Positions 1-11,895 of a stretch of DNA of 64,000 bases are shown here, piece by piece. The stretch lies in assembly GCA_016165875.1 (NCBI GenBank), contig JABBOT010000009.1, positions 13,954,370-14,018,369 of the forward strand, read 5' to 3'. Under the pieces are notes generated by a model. That model worked only from the letters and a program-made list of their open reading frames with translations, did no database searches and had not been told where the DNA came from. Made by a program: the position numbers and the translations under genes. This DNA is from Acanthopleura granulata. Lineage: Eukaryota > Mollusca > Polyplacophora > Chitonida > Chitonidae. Position 1 is the stretch's first letter. Each line of letters begins with the position of its first letter.

Positions 1-237
1 GTGGTGGCAGAGGAAGTTAGCGCCCTAGTGCAGTGCAATAAAACGGGAGCCTGTCACCAATGCTGTCGCTGTGAGTTCAAGTACAGCTCACGCTGGCTTT
101 CTCTCCTGTCGCAAGTTGGAAGATCTATCGGCATCGCGACTCTGCCCTGTTTCCGCCTCAATAAAGCTGGCCGCAGTGGTATAATTGAAATATTCTTGAG
201 TTCGGTGTGAAACACCAGTCAAATAAATAAATAAATA
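1..237 (+). mobile_element. tRNA-headed SINE copy 1 (cut by window edge)
   Basis: Starts with a tRNA-like head (GCAGAGGAAGTTAGCGC, then GTGAGTTCAAGTACAGCTC, the B-box-like part) and ends with the family tail TATTCTTGAGTTCGGTGTG and (AAAT)n. The first bases may be missing outside the window. Confidence 0.8.
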
Positions 238-3200
238 TGTTTTGCGTTTGCATTGCATTGAGCGAAGACAATTTTCGAATGCCCTTAGACTTAAATAATA
301 CAACTTCATTTTATATGTGCACTTAAAGTCTCCTTTTAAACAGAAAATGTTCCTGGTTTCATGAAAGTCGTGGTGATATTTGTAGGCGAAATCGAAGAGA
401 GTTTATTAGAGAAGAACTTTCTTACCACTTGGTCAGTGCAGTGGTGGTCCATTAGTGGGTTGATTTATGTATTTAATTTGAGCTTGACGCTGTACTAGAG
501 TGTATTTCACTCTTTGCGGAACCTTTGTAAAGGTACCACTAATGTGAGAGGATAAATTATAAAGTAATGGCTTGTTCAACTTTCAGACAGCGAAAGGTCT
601 TACGCAAGATCAAAAGAGGAAACACGAAGACGATTGTATATATTCAATAAATAAAATTGAACAAAATAAAAAAAACATGACAACTTACAGTATTATACAA
701 AACAATATAGATAAAATACAAAATATAGTTTCTAAAGGAAAGCCCTCCAAATCCTGATGGAATATCAAGCTTCCAAAGGAAGGTCAATCCACGTAAATAA
801 CGAAATCCACAGTTCATGGGAATTCTTGAATCGAAGGATGACACTGGCCTCCAGCTGCCAAACGGTAGTAAGTACGATGGTTTGTATCCAACTTCCCGTC
901 TAGGTACGCTTCCCAGGATGGACGGATGGACGATAGCGTCCGTAATGCCGAACTAGCGACGTGTATTTCAGTCCTCGATCTTGGCACAGAGAAACTTCCA
1001 GATGACAAGTATGTAATGGCAGGAAGAGACAATGAGTAATGTAAGCTGCAATATAACGTCTCAGAAAAAAATAGCAAGGGACAAAACACAATTTCACAAA
1101 GTGCTACGTACAGAAAATTGGAGCGCAAAATGACGAAAGACTCCAATAATCTCAGCAAAATGGGCATAAATAAAAGACTGCGCGCTTTACAACTTTGTCG
1201 CTCATATTTATAGGCTAACGTAAAGAAAATTCCAGACAGTTTGATTTATTTGATTTATTTATTTGATTGATGTTTTACGCCATATTCAAGAATATTTCAC
1301 TTATACGAAGGCGACTAGCTTTATAGTGGGAAGAAGCAGGGCAGCCCAGCGGAAACCCGCGACCATCCGCAGCTTGCTGGCAGACCTTCCCACGTACGGT
1401 CGGAGAGACATCCAACATGAGCTGGATTTGAACTCACAGCGACTGCATTGATGGGAGGCTTTTAGGTCTTTGCGCTGCGCCAGCGATGGAGCCACGGAGG
1501 CCCCAATAGTTTGATAGTAAACATGTTTATAACACATATGCATCCTCCAAGAATGTACGCTCTATGTATAATGACATAGAACGCGCAACAGAATTCCAGT
1601 GCAGGCTTTTACACTGACACGGTTAGTGCGAAAAGAAATAAAAAAATATAATACAATATTTTAAAGACGGGGTCCATGACACCTTCAAAAGCCGGAAACA
1701 AGCCGGCTGGAGTTGAATTACGCCCACGAGACTGGCGTGAGGCGAGTTTCTTCCATGCATCAAAGTGGAACCACTGTCTGTATTTACAAACTTAATCAAT
1801 TGCTTTCTTTCCACTATTTGTTTTCTCTAATAGTCTTCTTCCATTATGATACATTAGGTTTCTGTCCTCAACAAAGCACGTCATATTGCGTGATGCATCT
1901 GTTTGTTTCGTCGTACTTATCTTTGACCCACAAAATACGCACTCATAAATGGAAGAAACGAAATAGCAGGGCGAGTTTCGCCATCCATCTTGGTGGCTAA
2001 TTTGTTCAGAACTATATACTGAGACGCGTGAACACGTACGTAGTCCTACATGGCTACTTGTTATTGCAAAAAATCCAGACAATAAGCTTTTAAAGGCTGT
2101 TTTCTATGTATAATTATACTTCCAGTTATACAGGAACCTTTCGCCAGGGAGGTATTGCTAATTTCTCCTTAACGAAATGACGAGAGTGGAATCGATAAGA
2201 ATCCTGCACACTATATAATATGTTTCGCTTGTAATTCAATGCTGAATTTGTTGGGGGGTTGGGGGTGCTCGGATGCCTCGCATCAGGAGAACAAAGATGT
2301 AAATGCATTCTTATTTTCGCGCTGGAAATAAATGGTCAGCCTGATTGAGTGAGCACTTATGCACTCATTGGTGTTGAAGCACGTAGAATAAGTCTGTGGT
2401 CTGCCTGCAGGCCTCTGAATGCAAGCGCCTAGTCAGCTTTTATAGTATATTCATATCATTCGAAATAAAACAAAACAGATTTTATTTTCAGACAATTTTT
2501 TTTAGAATTTCTAGACATAAAATGGACTGCAAGCCAAACTATTTTGTACCTTATCCTTGTTGTGTACTTCTTTGGTAGATTAGTGATGTTTGTATCGTTT
2601 ATCACGTAAACCATGTACCTATTACGCTGATATTACGCGGGAGGTTTCTTCGTGTACCTCCGCGGTCACTTTTACGCGAACTCGGTACATCAGACGGCAT
2701 GCATGAAGCCTTAGTGGAGTCGTCAATACAAACACTGTGTAATTCAAAGTTGCCTTGTTTCTCTACTATGGTAATGGAGTGGCCTCTCCCAGACGGACGG
2801 TGTGATTACGATATTTGACACAGACAGTAGTTAGCTGTTTTGCCTTATAAACGTTACAACCGACACGCTAACACTAGGCAATCGTCCGAGAATGACAGAG
2901 AAATAGGGCTGCTGGAGAATCATTTACCTGGCAATACACATCATTATGTTCGCCATTGCCTATACATTATAACCAGACAGACCAATTACATCACACATTA
3001 CGCAAAATAACGCGTTTGAGCGACAACTTACAATCCTTTTGCCGGCAGCAATTTTTTATGTCATGAAATCAATACTTTTTCTGGATTGGCTTAAATGTAA
3101 TGAAGCAGATAGCTGAAACATTGTACTCTTTGATCTCCAACCAAGTTGTTTGCCATACAGAAACACGATCCAAGGGAAGTAAGCAGACTTCAGCGCCACC

Positions 3201-4496
3201 TGCTCCGCTCCCAAGACCAGACAACATTGTTCTTCCTGTCTGGGATTATTTTAACCTTTAATTGCGAAGGTCATGCATGACCGTGCATAATGAGCGGAAT
3301 GTATTCTTTGGTGTCCTCTCAGAACACGCCAATATGCCACGGAAACATATGGTCTAATCACAGACGGCCTTTTTACTGTCTCTTTGTGTAATGAGTATAA
3401 GGACATCTCCAGTGCTCTCATACGAGTGGTGCACCAAACCATCCAATGATGCGAAGGTTCCAAGAGCCGGGAAGCTGTTTTGTAGTAAATCGTTTTAAAC
3501 AAAAAGTAACTACTTCCCGAAAAAAAAAACAAAAAACAAAACAAAACAAAACCAAAAAAAAGAACAAAAAAGCAAAAACAGAACAATAAATTGTAACCTG
3601 TGGATATTTCCTATTTCTATGCAAATTTCATTCGTTTTTTGTTTTGTTTGTGATTGTTTTGTTGCACAGTGATGGCAAGAAAATTAAAGCATTTCATAGA
3701 ATACAGCAATGCGTGTGTAGATTCACAAGAAATAAAATACTTTGCACACCAAACTTTAAAAAATGCTTATGTCGTTAATCGAGTGCAGTCTTTAGTTTAA
3801 GTCATTATAATTATGTGGAAACGTCTTGGCAATAAATGCTTTAAGACATTTAATTAGTTTGGAAAAGGTCTTATCAAAAGTAGAATGTTGCTATGCATAG
3901 ATGGTAACTAAACTCGGATGGGTCGCCGCTAAAGTTTTAGCAGAAAATAAACAGACTGTAATGTTATCCCAGACAACAGAAGGCTTATGTTGTTTATTTT
4001 ATCAGCGAGAATGTGCACACTTCCGCTCATGTGTTCTTGATTACTGTACACAGTTTGCCCTTTCGTTCTTTTCTGGAGTACGTCACTTTTTTGGTGGATG
4101 AGTGCTCATAAAACTCTTAAGTAGTACACAAGCACTGCAACGTCACAGCAGGAAATGACGCATTTCACTGCGATTTGGACACTTTTGTATAGCCTATTTG
4201 TCTCCCATTCTATTTATATCAGCCAGTCCTATCGGACAGAATTAGAGGCTAATCCCAATGGTCCCAGTCTTCCACTTGTAAACCTAATCGCCGTCATACA
4301 AGTGAAAAATACTCAAGCACGACGATAAACACCCATTAAATAGATAAATATGAGAGGTAGTGCAGATATGCGAAATACCATGATGTACTGGATTACTTTT
4401 CTCTTCCGGTATTGCACTTCCCCCAGACCACATCAGACAAAAGTAAATACAAACTTAAGCTTTTAAAATCCATGTCAGTTTTGTTGCTTTTTGTAG
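238..4496. other. no gene recognised; probable transporter intron or upstream DNA
   Basis: Apart from the SINE copies at 1-237 and 1246-1507 I see no exon with family similarity on either strand. An A-rich simple stretch lies at about 3520-3580. It most likely represents one or more introns of the transporter, because the next upstream SLC6 exon is missing. Confidence 0.4.
1246..1507 (-). mobile_element. tRNA-headed SINE copy 2
   Basis: Full-length copy read on the minus strand: (AAAT)n tail at the left, tRNA-like head ending in GGCCTCCGTGGCTCC at the right. Flanked by an 8-bp direct repeat AGTTTGAT at 1238-1245 and 1508-1515, a target-site duplication. Confidence 0.85.
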
Positions 4497-4597
4497 GTGT
4501 TGAACGGTTTTCTGGAGACATTGAGGAGATGACCGGCTTCCGGCCTGGTATTTACTGGAGGGTCTGCTGGAAATATGTGGCGCCATTATTCCTTTTG
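4497..4597 (+). CDS. SLC6 transporter, third-last coding exon (partial gene)
   Basis: Sodium- and chloride-coupled neurotransmitter/amino-acid symporter family. The exon opens after a T-rich acceptor ending in TAG and encodes [17 protein letters not shown] then [16 protein letters not shown], with an initial Gly completed from the previous exon. The block (Y)G-x-x-x-F-x-x-D-I-x-x-M-x-G-x-R-P followed by W-x-x-C-W is the family signature around TM10-TM11. The donor is GTAAGA and the exon ends in phase 0. The preceding exon, expected to carry TM8-TM10, was not found in bases 1-4496, so the gene continues to the left of the window. The subfamily (proline, glycine, betaine, monoamine or invertebrate orphan) cannot be fixed from this part. 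Confidence 0.92.
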
Positions 4598-4949
4598 GTA
4601 AGAAAAGCATCGACATAAATTACAAGAATCATTCAACTCATAAAGAAATCAGATGCTTCTAAAAATTGATTTATTTAATATTGGAATAGCGCCTTTGTTT
4701 ATGAGTGCTAAGCAGAATATCCAAACCACAGCTAAGGCCGTCAATCAGTAAAACAATATCCAAAGTCAAACTCTCAAAGACCAGTTCAGTAGGCTTTACA
4801 GTTTTTACCCAAAGACGAATATAAAAGTTCAATAATAAAAAAATATTATTAATTCCCAAGGATTTAAATTGTTTCAAGTACAAAAATTAAATGAATTATT
4901 GAAATAGTTTTTCCTGTTAATAGTCTTGAATATATTAAAAGGAGAACTG

Positions 4950-5206
4950 GAGCCTCCGTGATCGAGGAAGTTAGCACGCTAGTACAGTGTAATGACCCAG
5001 GTGCCTCTAACAGATGTGGTCGCCGTGGGTTCAAGTTCAGCTAATGCTGTCTCCCTTTCCGGCCGGTCGTCCGTGGGAAGGCCAGCCAGCAACCTGCGGC
5101 GGTCATGGGTTTTCCCCGGGCTCTGCGGGGCTTCCTCCCACCATAATGCTGACCGCCCAAGTATAAATGAAATATGACACCATAATACATAAATAAGTAA
5201 ACAAAC
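4950..5206 (+). mobile_element. tRNA-headed SINE copy 3, in the SLC6 intron
   Basis: Full-length copy from GAGCCTCCGTG to an A-rich tail. Flanking GGAGAACT (4941) and GGAGAATT (5207) look like an aged target-site duplication. It lies 110 bp before the acceptor of the penultimate transporter exon. Confidence 0.85.
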
Positions 5207-5315
5207 GGAGAATTATCGCTCTGTAAAGCTGCGGTATGGTCTTGCCACAAAACGGGCACAAACTGCAAGTTCGAATTCACCTGATGGAATTACAATGTAT
5301 TATGTTTTTCTTCAG

Positions 5316-5483
5316 TTCAACATCGTGTTTGGTTTGGTAACATATACTCCATTGACTTATGGCGAGTACATTTACCCCTGGGAATCAAATCTAATTGGTT
5401 GGACTATCGCCATGTCATCTGTCCTATGCATACCAGGATTTGTTATTTACGGCTTGACTAGGGAAAAAGGAAGTTTGACTGAG
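5316..5483 (+). CDS. SLC6 transporter, penultimate coding exon
   Basis: The exon has 56 codons between an acceptor ending TTCAG and donor GTACGT, phase 0 at both ends. It encodes the end of TM11, the extracellular loop YTPLTYGEYIYP, and TM12 (NLIGWTIAMSSVLCIPGFVI), then a basic cytoplasmic start TREKGSLTE. The Y-x-P-L-x-Y-G-x-Y-x-Y-P loop matches the proline/taurine/glycine-type branch more than the monoamine branch, but that is a weak guide. The intron before it (4598-5315) contains a full-length SINE. Confidence 0.93.
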
Positions 5484-5867
5484 GTACGTCAGCCTCTGGT
5501 GGGCAACATTTAAACTTTACACAGCAAGTGAGGTCGGAATGAATTCTGGAAAAACATAAGAATAAGAATTTTGTGGATCTTCCTGAATGCTTACTTTGTG
5601 ATATTTTATTTTGTAACCGCGGTAATTGCAAACGAAAGTAATAAGGATTGTGTGACGAAAGCGATGCTACAAAGAAAATAAGAAGGAACACTTCCAAACC
5701 ATTATCCCAGTAACCAAAAAAAACCCCCCAAAAAAAGTATTTTAAAAATCAAACGGAAGGACAAATACGGTTTACAGGATATGGGTTCACAATTTCTCTG
5801 AAATTTTAAGTACTTGAAATAAAATGTTGTTAAAAAATGTCTTAAAATTATCTCTCCGTGTTTTCAG

Positions 5868-5975
5868 CGTGTCCGTGAACTTTTGACCCCTTGGAGGGAT
5901 AAGATTGCCCGGTCTGTGGATGCAGCTAATAACATCCGGCTTAATGGCGGAGGGGGTTGCGGGGAGGCCGTGTAG
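5868..5975 (+). CDS. SLC6 transporter, last coding exon with stop
   Basis: After an acceptor ending TTTTCAG, 35 codons run to TAG. The start RVRELLTPWRDKIARSV continues the cytoplasmic tail; the R-x-R-x-L-x-T-P motif is shared by many SLC6 C-termini. The tail then becomes Gly-rich and ends GGGGCGEAV. The last residues (EAV) do not form a class I PDZ ligand. The stop is followed by a long non-coding stretch read as 3' UTR. Confidence 0.88.
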   Translation, partial: RVRELLTPWRDKIARSVDAANNIRLNGGGGCGEAV

Positions 5976-7660
5976 GACACTCAGGCATCCTACCAAAACC
6001 CCACCAATCACACAGATGAGCTACTCTACCTACTTACCGAGAGGTTCTCTGAACGTTACTAAAGCCAAAACTCACACCTGTATCAGCGCACCTGACCCCA
6101 CCCCCATACCCACTTCCCAGGGACTGGTTGACTTCCTACCTGTTGACCTACATACTTTACGTCACTTACGCTCCTCAGCGTGAACGGGCAGACGCGTGCC
6201 ACCTAGGTTAGGCATCGCCCTTTTTGATGTTAGAACACTATGCAGTAGACAGTAGTAACAATGACCAAATAGCATAGCCAGAGTCAAGGCCAAAATCCCT
6301 GCTATGAGAAGACGAGTTGTTCCCCCTTTGTGCGATAGCTGGCAGTGCCTTACAGCGACGCTCTGAACCCAATGAAAGTAACTCTCCCCTGAACACTGCT
6401 CATTGGCCATGGTCGGTTGACAGAAAGGCAAAATAACACGACATTTTACTTGACCAGAACGTGATGAAAGAATGAACGCGAAGTTGGGACCTGAGGAAAA
6501 ATACTCATGCCTTTTCGGAGGTAGTGTCAGTAATGATAAAAGCACTGATTATAGACAACATCTGTTCTGTTGGCTTGGAATGGCTCTTGGTAGAAATTTA
6601 ATCAGACCTGTTCTAGGAAAGGCCGTCACTTTATGAACGAGAAGAGATTTACATCCGACAACTGAAATCATCTTCTCACGGAACTCGTGTGACTTGTAAA
6701 ACAGTATGTGTTTGTGTGAAGGAAGTTAACTATACTCACTGAAGAAATTCGTGAGACAGAACACCAGTCTTCTTTCCTTCGAGGCTATCTTCTGAGATGG
6801 AGAATTCGTGAAGAGCTCTGCAACAAGATCCCGAGAAGAATTTTGGCGAATCGGGCATTTGTGTTCGTGCGTTGTCACGCCGAGCCTCTTATACGCGACT
6901 CGTGACCTTGTTGAGAGGCCGAATCGGAAGTCTTCGGTAGTTGTCGGCTGTTGTGCGTGAAGGGGTCGAGAGATTTGAGTACTGGATAACCGATGGGTTC
7001 GTTACGAGTGATAATCTGTCCGCCTGTGGGTCTCGGCCCTTATTCCGTGCACCTGTAAGCAAGTGACGAGCTTTCGTAGTATGATAGATGAGTGGTCAGT
7101 AGTGATGTTGAGCTTATGTAGAGAGTAGCATTAAAACCGAGGATAGGCTGATGTCTTACGAAGGTTAATGAGCATTTCGAATCATTTGTAATAGTTGGTA
7201 TGATGTTTGTTAAAACTGTAAAAAAACAACAACAAATAAAAAACAAAAAAGAACAAAAAACAGAAGAAAAAAAACACAAGAATAAAGAGTGTTTTCACTT
7301 TTGTACCTTTTTGTATCAAACCATAATTTGTACTTATAAAAGAAATCAATTAGAGCCACCGATCAAATTATATATATTATAATCGTGTTTGTTGGTCACC
7401 GTTTCATTATGGAAGTTTTTGTCGTTATTGTAGAGAAAGGTTAACTGAGTGTGCCAGAGTAGGTTATGTGGGACATATGGAAACCATAATGTAACTATCT
7501 ACTGTTAACACGTTTACTTATATATCATTGTTGGATATGTAACGTTTAAAGTTATTCATGGAATATTGTTACATACTTATATTTGTTTGCCTTTTACATT
7601 ATGGATTTCTGATCCTCGTTGATTTTTAATGTGTTGAAGCAATAAATAATAATCAAACCT
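5976..7660 (+). other. probable 3' UTR of the SLC6 transporter
   Basis: No coding exon is seen here. Two AATAAA signals are candidates for the transcript end, at 7281 and 7641. An antisense open frame at 6162-6545 has no recognisable similarity and is treated as chance. The end point is inferred. Confidence 0.5.
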
Positions 7661-8000
7661 AATCTATTATAACCACTATAGAATGTAGACACGCACGGAT
7701 TTGTTACAGTGACAATAATGGAAGATAGCTACACACGTGTCCATCACATTCATTACCTACATGTACTGCTGATGCAGTACTGAGCATAATGTAAATACAG
7801 GTTGTGATGTGCCAGATAGACATGTAGAAAAGACAGGGAATTTTCGCTATAGGTTTTGTCAAAATGTGTACATAAAATGACTGAAACCTAGGGACGTTCT
7901 GCTATTACAAATGTGGTATCTTTAAATGAAACACATGTATCACCTTCCTCTCTGGTATGAACGTGTTTATACACGGATATCAGCGTGGAATACCATCGGG

Positions 8001-8085
8001 ATATAGATGACATTCCCGACAGATGATATAGATGACATTCCCGACAGATGATATAGATGATATAGATGACATTCCCGACAGGTGA
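8001..8085. repeat. 25-bp tandem repeat
   Basis: The unit ATATAGATGACATTCCCGAC plus AGATG begins at 8001, 8026 and, after a partial 9-bp unit, at about 8060. Copies are nearly identical, so the expansion is recent. Confidence 0.85.
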
Positions 8086-9004
8086 TATATATTATCATTT
8101 CCATTGGTTATAACATCCACTTCATTTGAAAATGACATGCAGTATTTGTTATTTAAGGCTGACCATGTTGACCGAGTTAATTTTTAAAGAATTCAAGATG
8201 ATTTAATTTGCTGTATACTATGCGCCATGTCAAGATAGAGAGCATCTTTGTTCTGGAATTTCGCAGGACGACATAAACATTAGCAACCATTGTTGATAAG
8301 GGATGCCTAAGAATTTCGCAATTTACTTAGTTGAAAAGTGAATAAAAAAGAAACAATTGGTTTGACAAAAGTACATGTACTCTGGATGAAATTCACGTAT
8401 TCGGAATTCGGGACTTTGCTACTTCTCATCAGAACTCTAAACGGTGAAGCGATTTTTTCAAGAGTTAGAGGAAGATGTGTATTAAAAAAAAGCATACAAC
8501 CGTGAAGTTTAAAATGATCATGCCATTGGTTCAAGCTTTAAATGTGTGGTAAATTTGCCAATAGAACTAGCGACATCTCCTCGCGACTGCTCACACTCAC
8601 AGTTTCATCACGTTTGGCTCTTCGAATAACATTTCTTCACCGCGAAAGAAACAACCAGGATGTTTTGTTGTCTTGGTTGTAGACCTCTTCAACATTTAAA
8701 AGTAGAGTACTTTCAGGTCACAGCGTTAGCTACTATTAGATATAGAAATAATCAACTTGTAGAATTCCACAACCGTTACTATATCTTCGTCAAAATGGCG
8801 TGTTGGGGCTCCCAGGGAGAATTTCCTCACTCTGATAGCCAAGCTAAGTCTGTGTTAAGTGAATAGGTTAGAATACTTTAAAGTCATTGTAGAGGGGCGT
8901 AAAACACTTTGTTCGCCACTTACGTCAGATATGATTGTCAACATGTTAATCTGCAGCATACAGTCGGACAATTATATCGGTGCAGACACTCCAGCTTTGC
9001 ATAT

Positions 9005-9207
9005 CACGTGGGACGGCGTAATCTCCGAGAAGGGATGAAAATGAAGAATGAAACTAAAGCATGAAACGTGTACGTAATATCCACGTCCTCGATCTCTGGC
9101 AAACTTCGGCATATAAGACCGAAAATACTCAGTCAGCACTGTGAACGTGTTACAAAGCTACTAGAAAAAACAAGGTGTAGTTGGAAAAGTTGTTGTCTTA
9201 TGTAAGT
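9005..9207 (+). promoter_or_regulatory. promoter-like cluster with possible non-coding first exon
   Basis: In order on the + strand: an E-box CACGTG (9005-9010), a TATA-like ATATAAG (9111-9117), a pyrimidine/TCAGTCAG initiator-like stretch (9129-9137), and a GTAAGT donor-like site (9202-9207) about 70 nt later. Together they could be a TATA promoter with a short untranslated first exon. No downstream exon can be assigned. All motifs are short and could be chance. Confidence 0.2.
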
Positions 9208-9772
9208 TGATGATTGTGTTGATATACAGATATGAGATATCATGAGATATCATCTCATACATAAATCAGATTAACAGATTAGCATGCTGTATAGAGAGAT
9301 CTAATACGACTGTTGTTACTTGTAGAACCTTACCAAACCTTACCGTTAGCCACGAGCGTGATAATACGATGTTTTATACGATGTTATAAATACCGTTAAA
9401 GGCTCATGTTTACCGAACTTGTGAATGATTTATCTATGATATACAGAATTTGTATATACATATATATGTACAGAATTGATGTACATAAGTAGACACCGTT
9501 CACTTATAGCAATTGTTACAACAGTGTGTCATTTCTGCTCTGTCCGCATAAATATATATGAATATACCGTAGAATTCTTGTTGCTGAGCTCGGACTAACT
9601 GACACGTAACTTAAATTCCAAATGCCCACAAGTTTATCCCTTTGACCAGAGGCTATGTTAAGTTCGGATTCCATATGGGAAGATCTGCGTGGCTATTCTA
9701 ACCATGTGAACTACACAGGCAGGGAATCCGTGTTTTCGATGAATATCAACCTCAACTAAGTATATACATTCC

Positions 9773-9851
9773 AGCCAATGGCAGTGCCAGACCGCCTGCA
9801 TGCTCCGTGACGTCAGAACACAATTTTCACGAGGCTCGTGTCATGACGTCA
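9773..9851. promoter_or_regulatory. CCAAT box and two perfect CRE palindromes
   Basis: GCCAATGG at about 9774 is followed by TGACGTCA at 9808-9815 and again at 9844-9851, 36 bp apart. TGACGTCA is the full CREB/ATF site and CCAAT the NF-Y site; such clustering is common in promoters and enhancers. There is no obvious gene to which it belongs. Confidence 0.3.
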
Positions 9852-10312
9852 GAGAAGTTTACCTGTAAACGCTTTACGGTGGTTTCCTAATAAATGTAAA
9901 ACGGGTATTAATCCGTATACCATTTGGAATGAAGGAGAGTCCCTGTGGTTTTCGCAAATATTTACTGATTTTAGTCTATAATTGAGAACTTATTATAAGA
10001 GCTGTTCCACAGTTCCTGGTTTCGGAAAGCAAACTGAAATACTAACATAAACCTAAGTATTGGACATAATGTCAATGTTTACCGAGTTTTCTTCAAGAAA
10101 CTGAGATCAGATATATGTTAAGTGTTGTGTAAAATATATAAATATATGTAGCCATTCATGTTGTTGTTGTCTATCACTTGTACACTCTTGAACCAGACGG
10201 GTTCGAATTAGAAAATAAACATTTTGTACTCAATTGCGTAGCATTAGCGGTGTCATTTTTAACGTATCTTTTTGGACCAATCAATGGGGTGGTCTTTTTG
10301 GACCATGTTAAA

Positions 10313-10432
10313 CTGGGGATGGTCGTGGGTTTCGCCCGGGCACTGCCCGGTTTCCTCCCACCATAATGCTGACCGCCATCGTATAAGTGAAATATACTTG
10401 AGCACGGCGTACAACACCAATCAAATAATACA
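10313..10432 (+). mobile_element. tRNA-headed SINE, 5'-truncated copy
   Basis: Only the central and 3' parts are present (GGATGGTCGTGGGTTTCGCC, then the CACCATAATGCTGACCGCC block and the tail ending CACCAATCAAATAATAC). The tRNA-like head is missing. Confidence 0.8.
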
Positions 10433-11564
10433 AATGTAAATGTAAAAAATGTAAAAGTAACGTGGTAGCTGTCAATAAGTTGTAGCAGGAGAACACGTTT
10501 TAGTAGTAAATTACCCACCAGTCGTAGGCCATGAATGCGCGCCCCAGATCGATCATGGGAATCACCAGTTCCAATGCAGTCTAAAGCACCAATTCTCAAA
10601 GGAACTGGTAAGAAATAATATATGGATGGCAAATAATGCGTGACAGATGAGCAGTCATCATTATTCATTGAGGTTATATTCTGGCTAGGTAAGGCATCTC
10701 ATTCACATATCAGTTCAGAAGAGCTCAGCACAGAGAGCAAAACCAGAGCAACGACGGCAGTTTGACAGTAGACATATGCTCATACATCCGACCTCTTGTC
10801 AATTTAACTCAGTTAAAGGGAAAGGCCTCGTAAAAATAAACTTAGTGTGAATGTGTGAATGAAAAGGCTATTAAAAACTGTATCTGAAAATACCTTCACT
10901 GATTTTTTTTTCACCAAAATAAATGCAGACAAATGTTTTGATTGTATGGTGGGGTTTATGGACTTTCCATGGCCCTAAAGCAGAAATTTAGTGTCATATT
11001 AGCGTTTCCTTACAAAGGCAAACATTACAATAATACACTTCACGAGAGCACTATTCATGGCTGAACATAAAGATTTATAAAAAGTTGTGATACTTTTAGG
11101 CATGCACAGTATAATACGATTTTTAGTGAAAAATGGCGATTGCAGCCGACAAATCATCGAGATCGAATAGTCAGAAAAATGTATCTAAAGTACAGAGATG
11201 TCACATTATCATTGTTTTGGTGCGCGATAAGTTTTGTGATAAATTGCATGGTGATACATTATAAGAATCGATGCGAACAAAGGGGGGTAAATCTCAGTAA
11301 TACATGGATTGGATGCTTATATATACATGTATATTGTTACCTCCCTTCCATATTTTCCTTGAATGTGCTCTAAAGCTTTCCACAAATACAATACTTTGTT
11401 CATTCATTTGATTCTTGTATAACGCTATGTTCAAGAATTTTTCACTGAGAGGAGAAGAGAACATAAAAATGATGCCAAAATCAGTTGAAAGAGCGTCAAA
11501 ACTTATTTCCAAATATGGTATGTAATATTTTTTAATTTTTTTTTTCAGGACAAAATGGTATTTG

Positions 11565-11895
11565 AAAATATTTTTGTATGGTGGGAATTTGGGACCGACT
11601 TTTGGTATTTATCGTTGTTGAACAATAGTGTTCTATATAAGGAAGAGATTCATGTCTAAAAAATTCATTTGAATGTAAATTTGCTGTCTGTATCCAAACA
11701 TATATCATGATCATATTCATGAACATCTCAAAAATATAAATATGATTCAAATCCAGGTTTAACACATTTGGTAGCTGGAAAGGACAAATTCTAGTGCAAA
11801 AATATTTATTAAACATTTGTTATGTCCTCATTCATAAAATTATTACACAAAGGCTATATATACCAAAAGGTGGTCCAATATCCACCATACAAAAG
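11565..11895. repeat. imperfect inverted repeat (arms 11565-11612 and 11849-11895)
   Basis: The left arm TTTTGTATGGTGGGAATTTG followed by GGACC and CTTTTGGTA is matched in reverse complement by the right arm (TATACCAAAAGGTGGTCC, then CCACCATACAAAAG). By eye the arms agree at roughly four of five positions around a spacer of about 235 bp. It could be the ends of a small non-autonomous DNA element. Confidence 0.5.

Noticed and set aside
2630..2720. Possible missing SLC6 exon (GGFFVYLRGHFYANS)
   Set aside because: Superficially like the GG-x-Y-V-x-Q-L-x-D-Y block of SLC6 proteins, but the key residues do not match, a stop follows soon, and splice borders do not fit the next exon's phase.
6162..6545. 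127-codon minus-strand frame
   Set aside because: Lies opposite the transporter 3' UTR, without recognisable domain or splice context.
10174..10668. 164-codon minus-strand frame
   Set aside because: Its middle is the reverse of a SINE fragment; the rest has no similarity to anything known.
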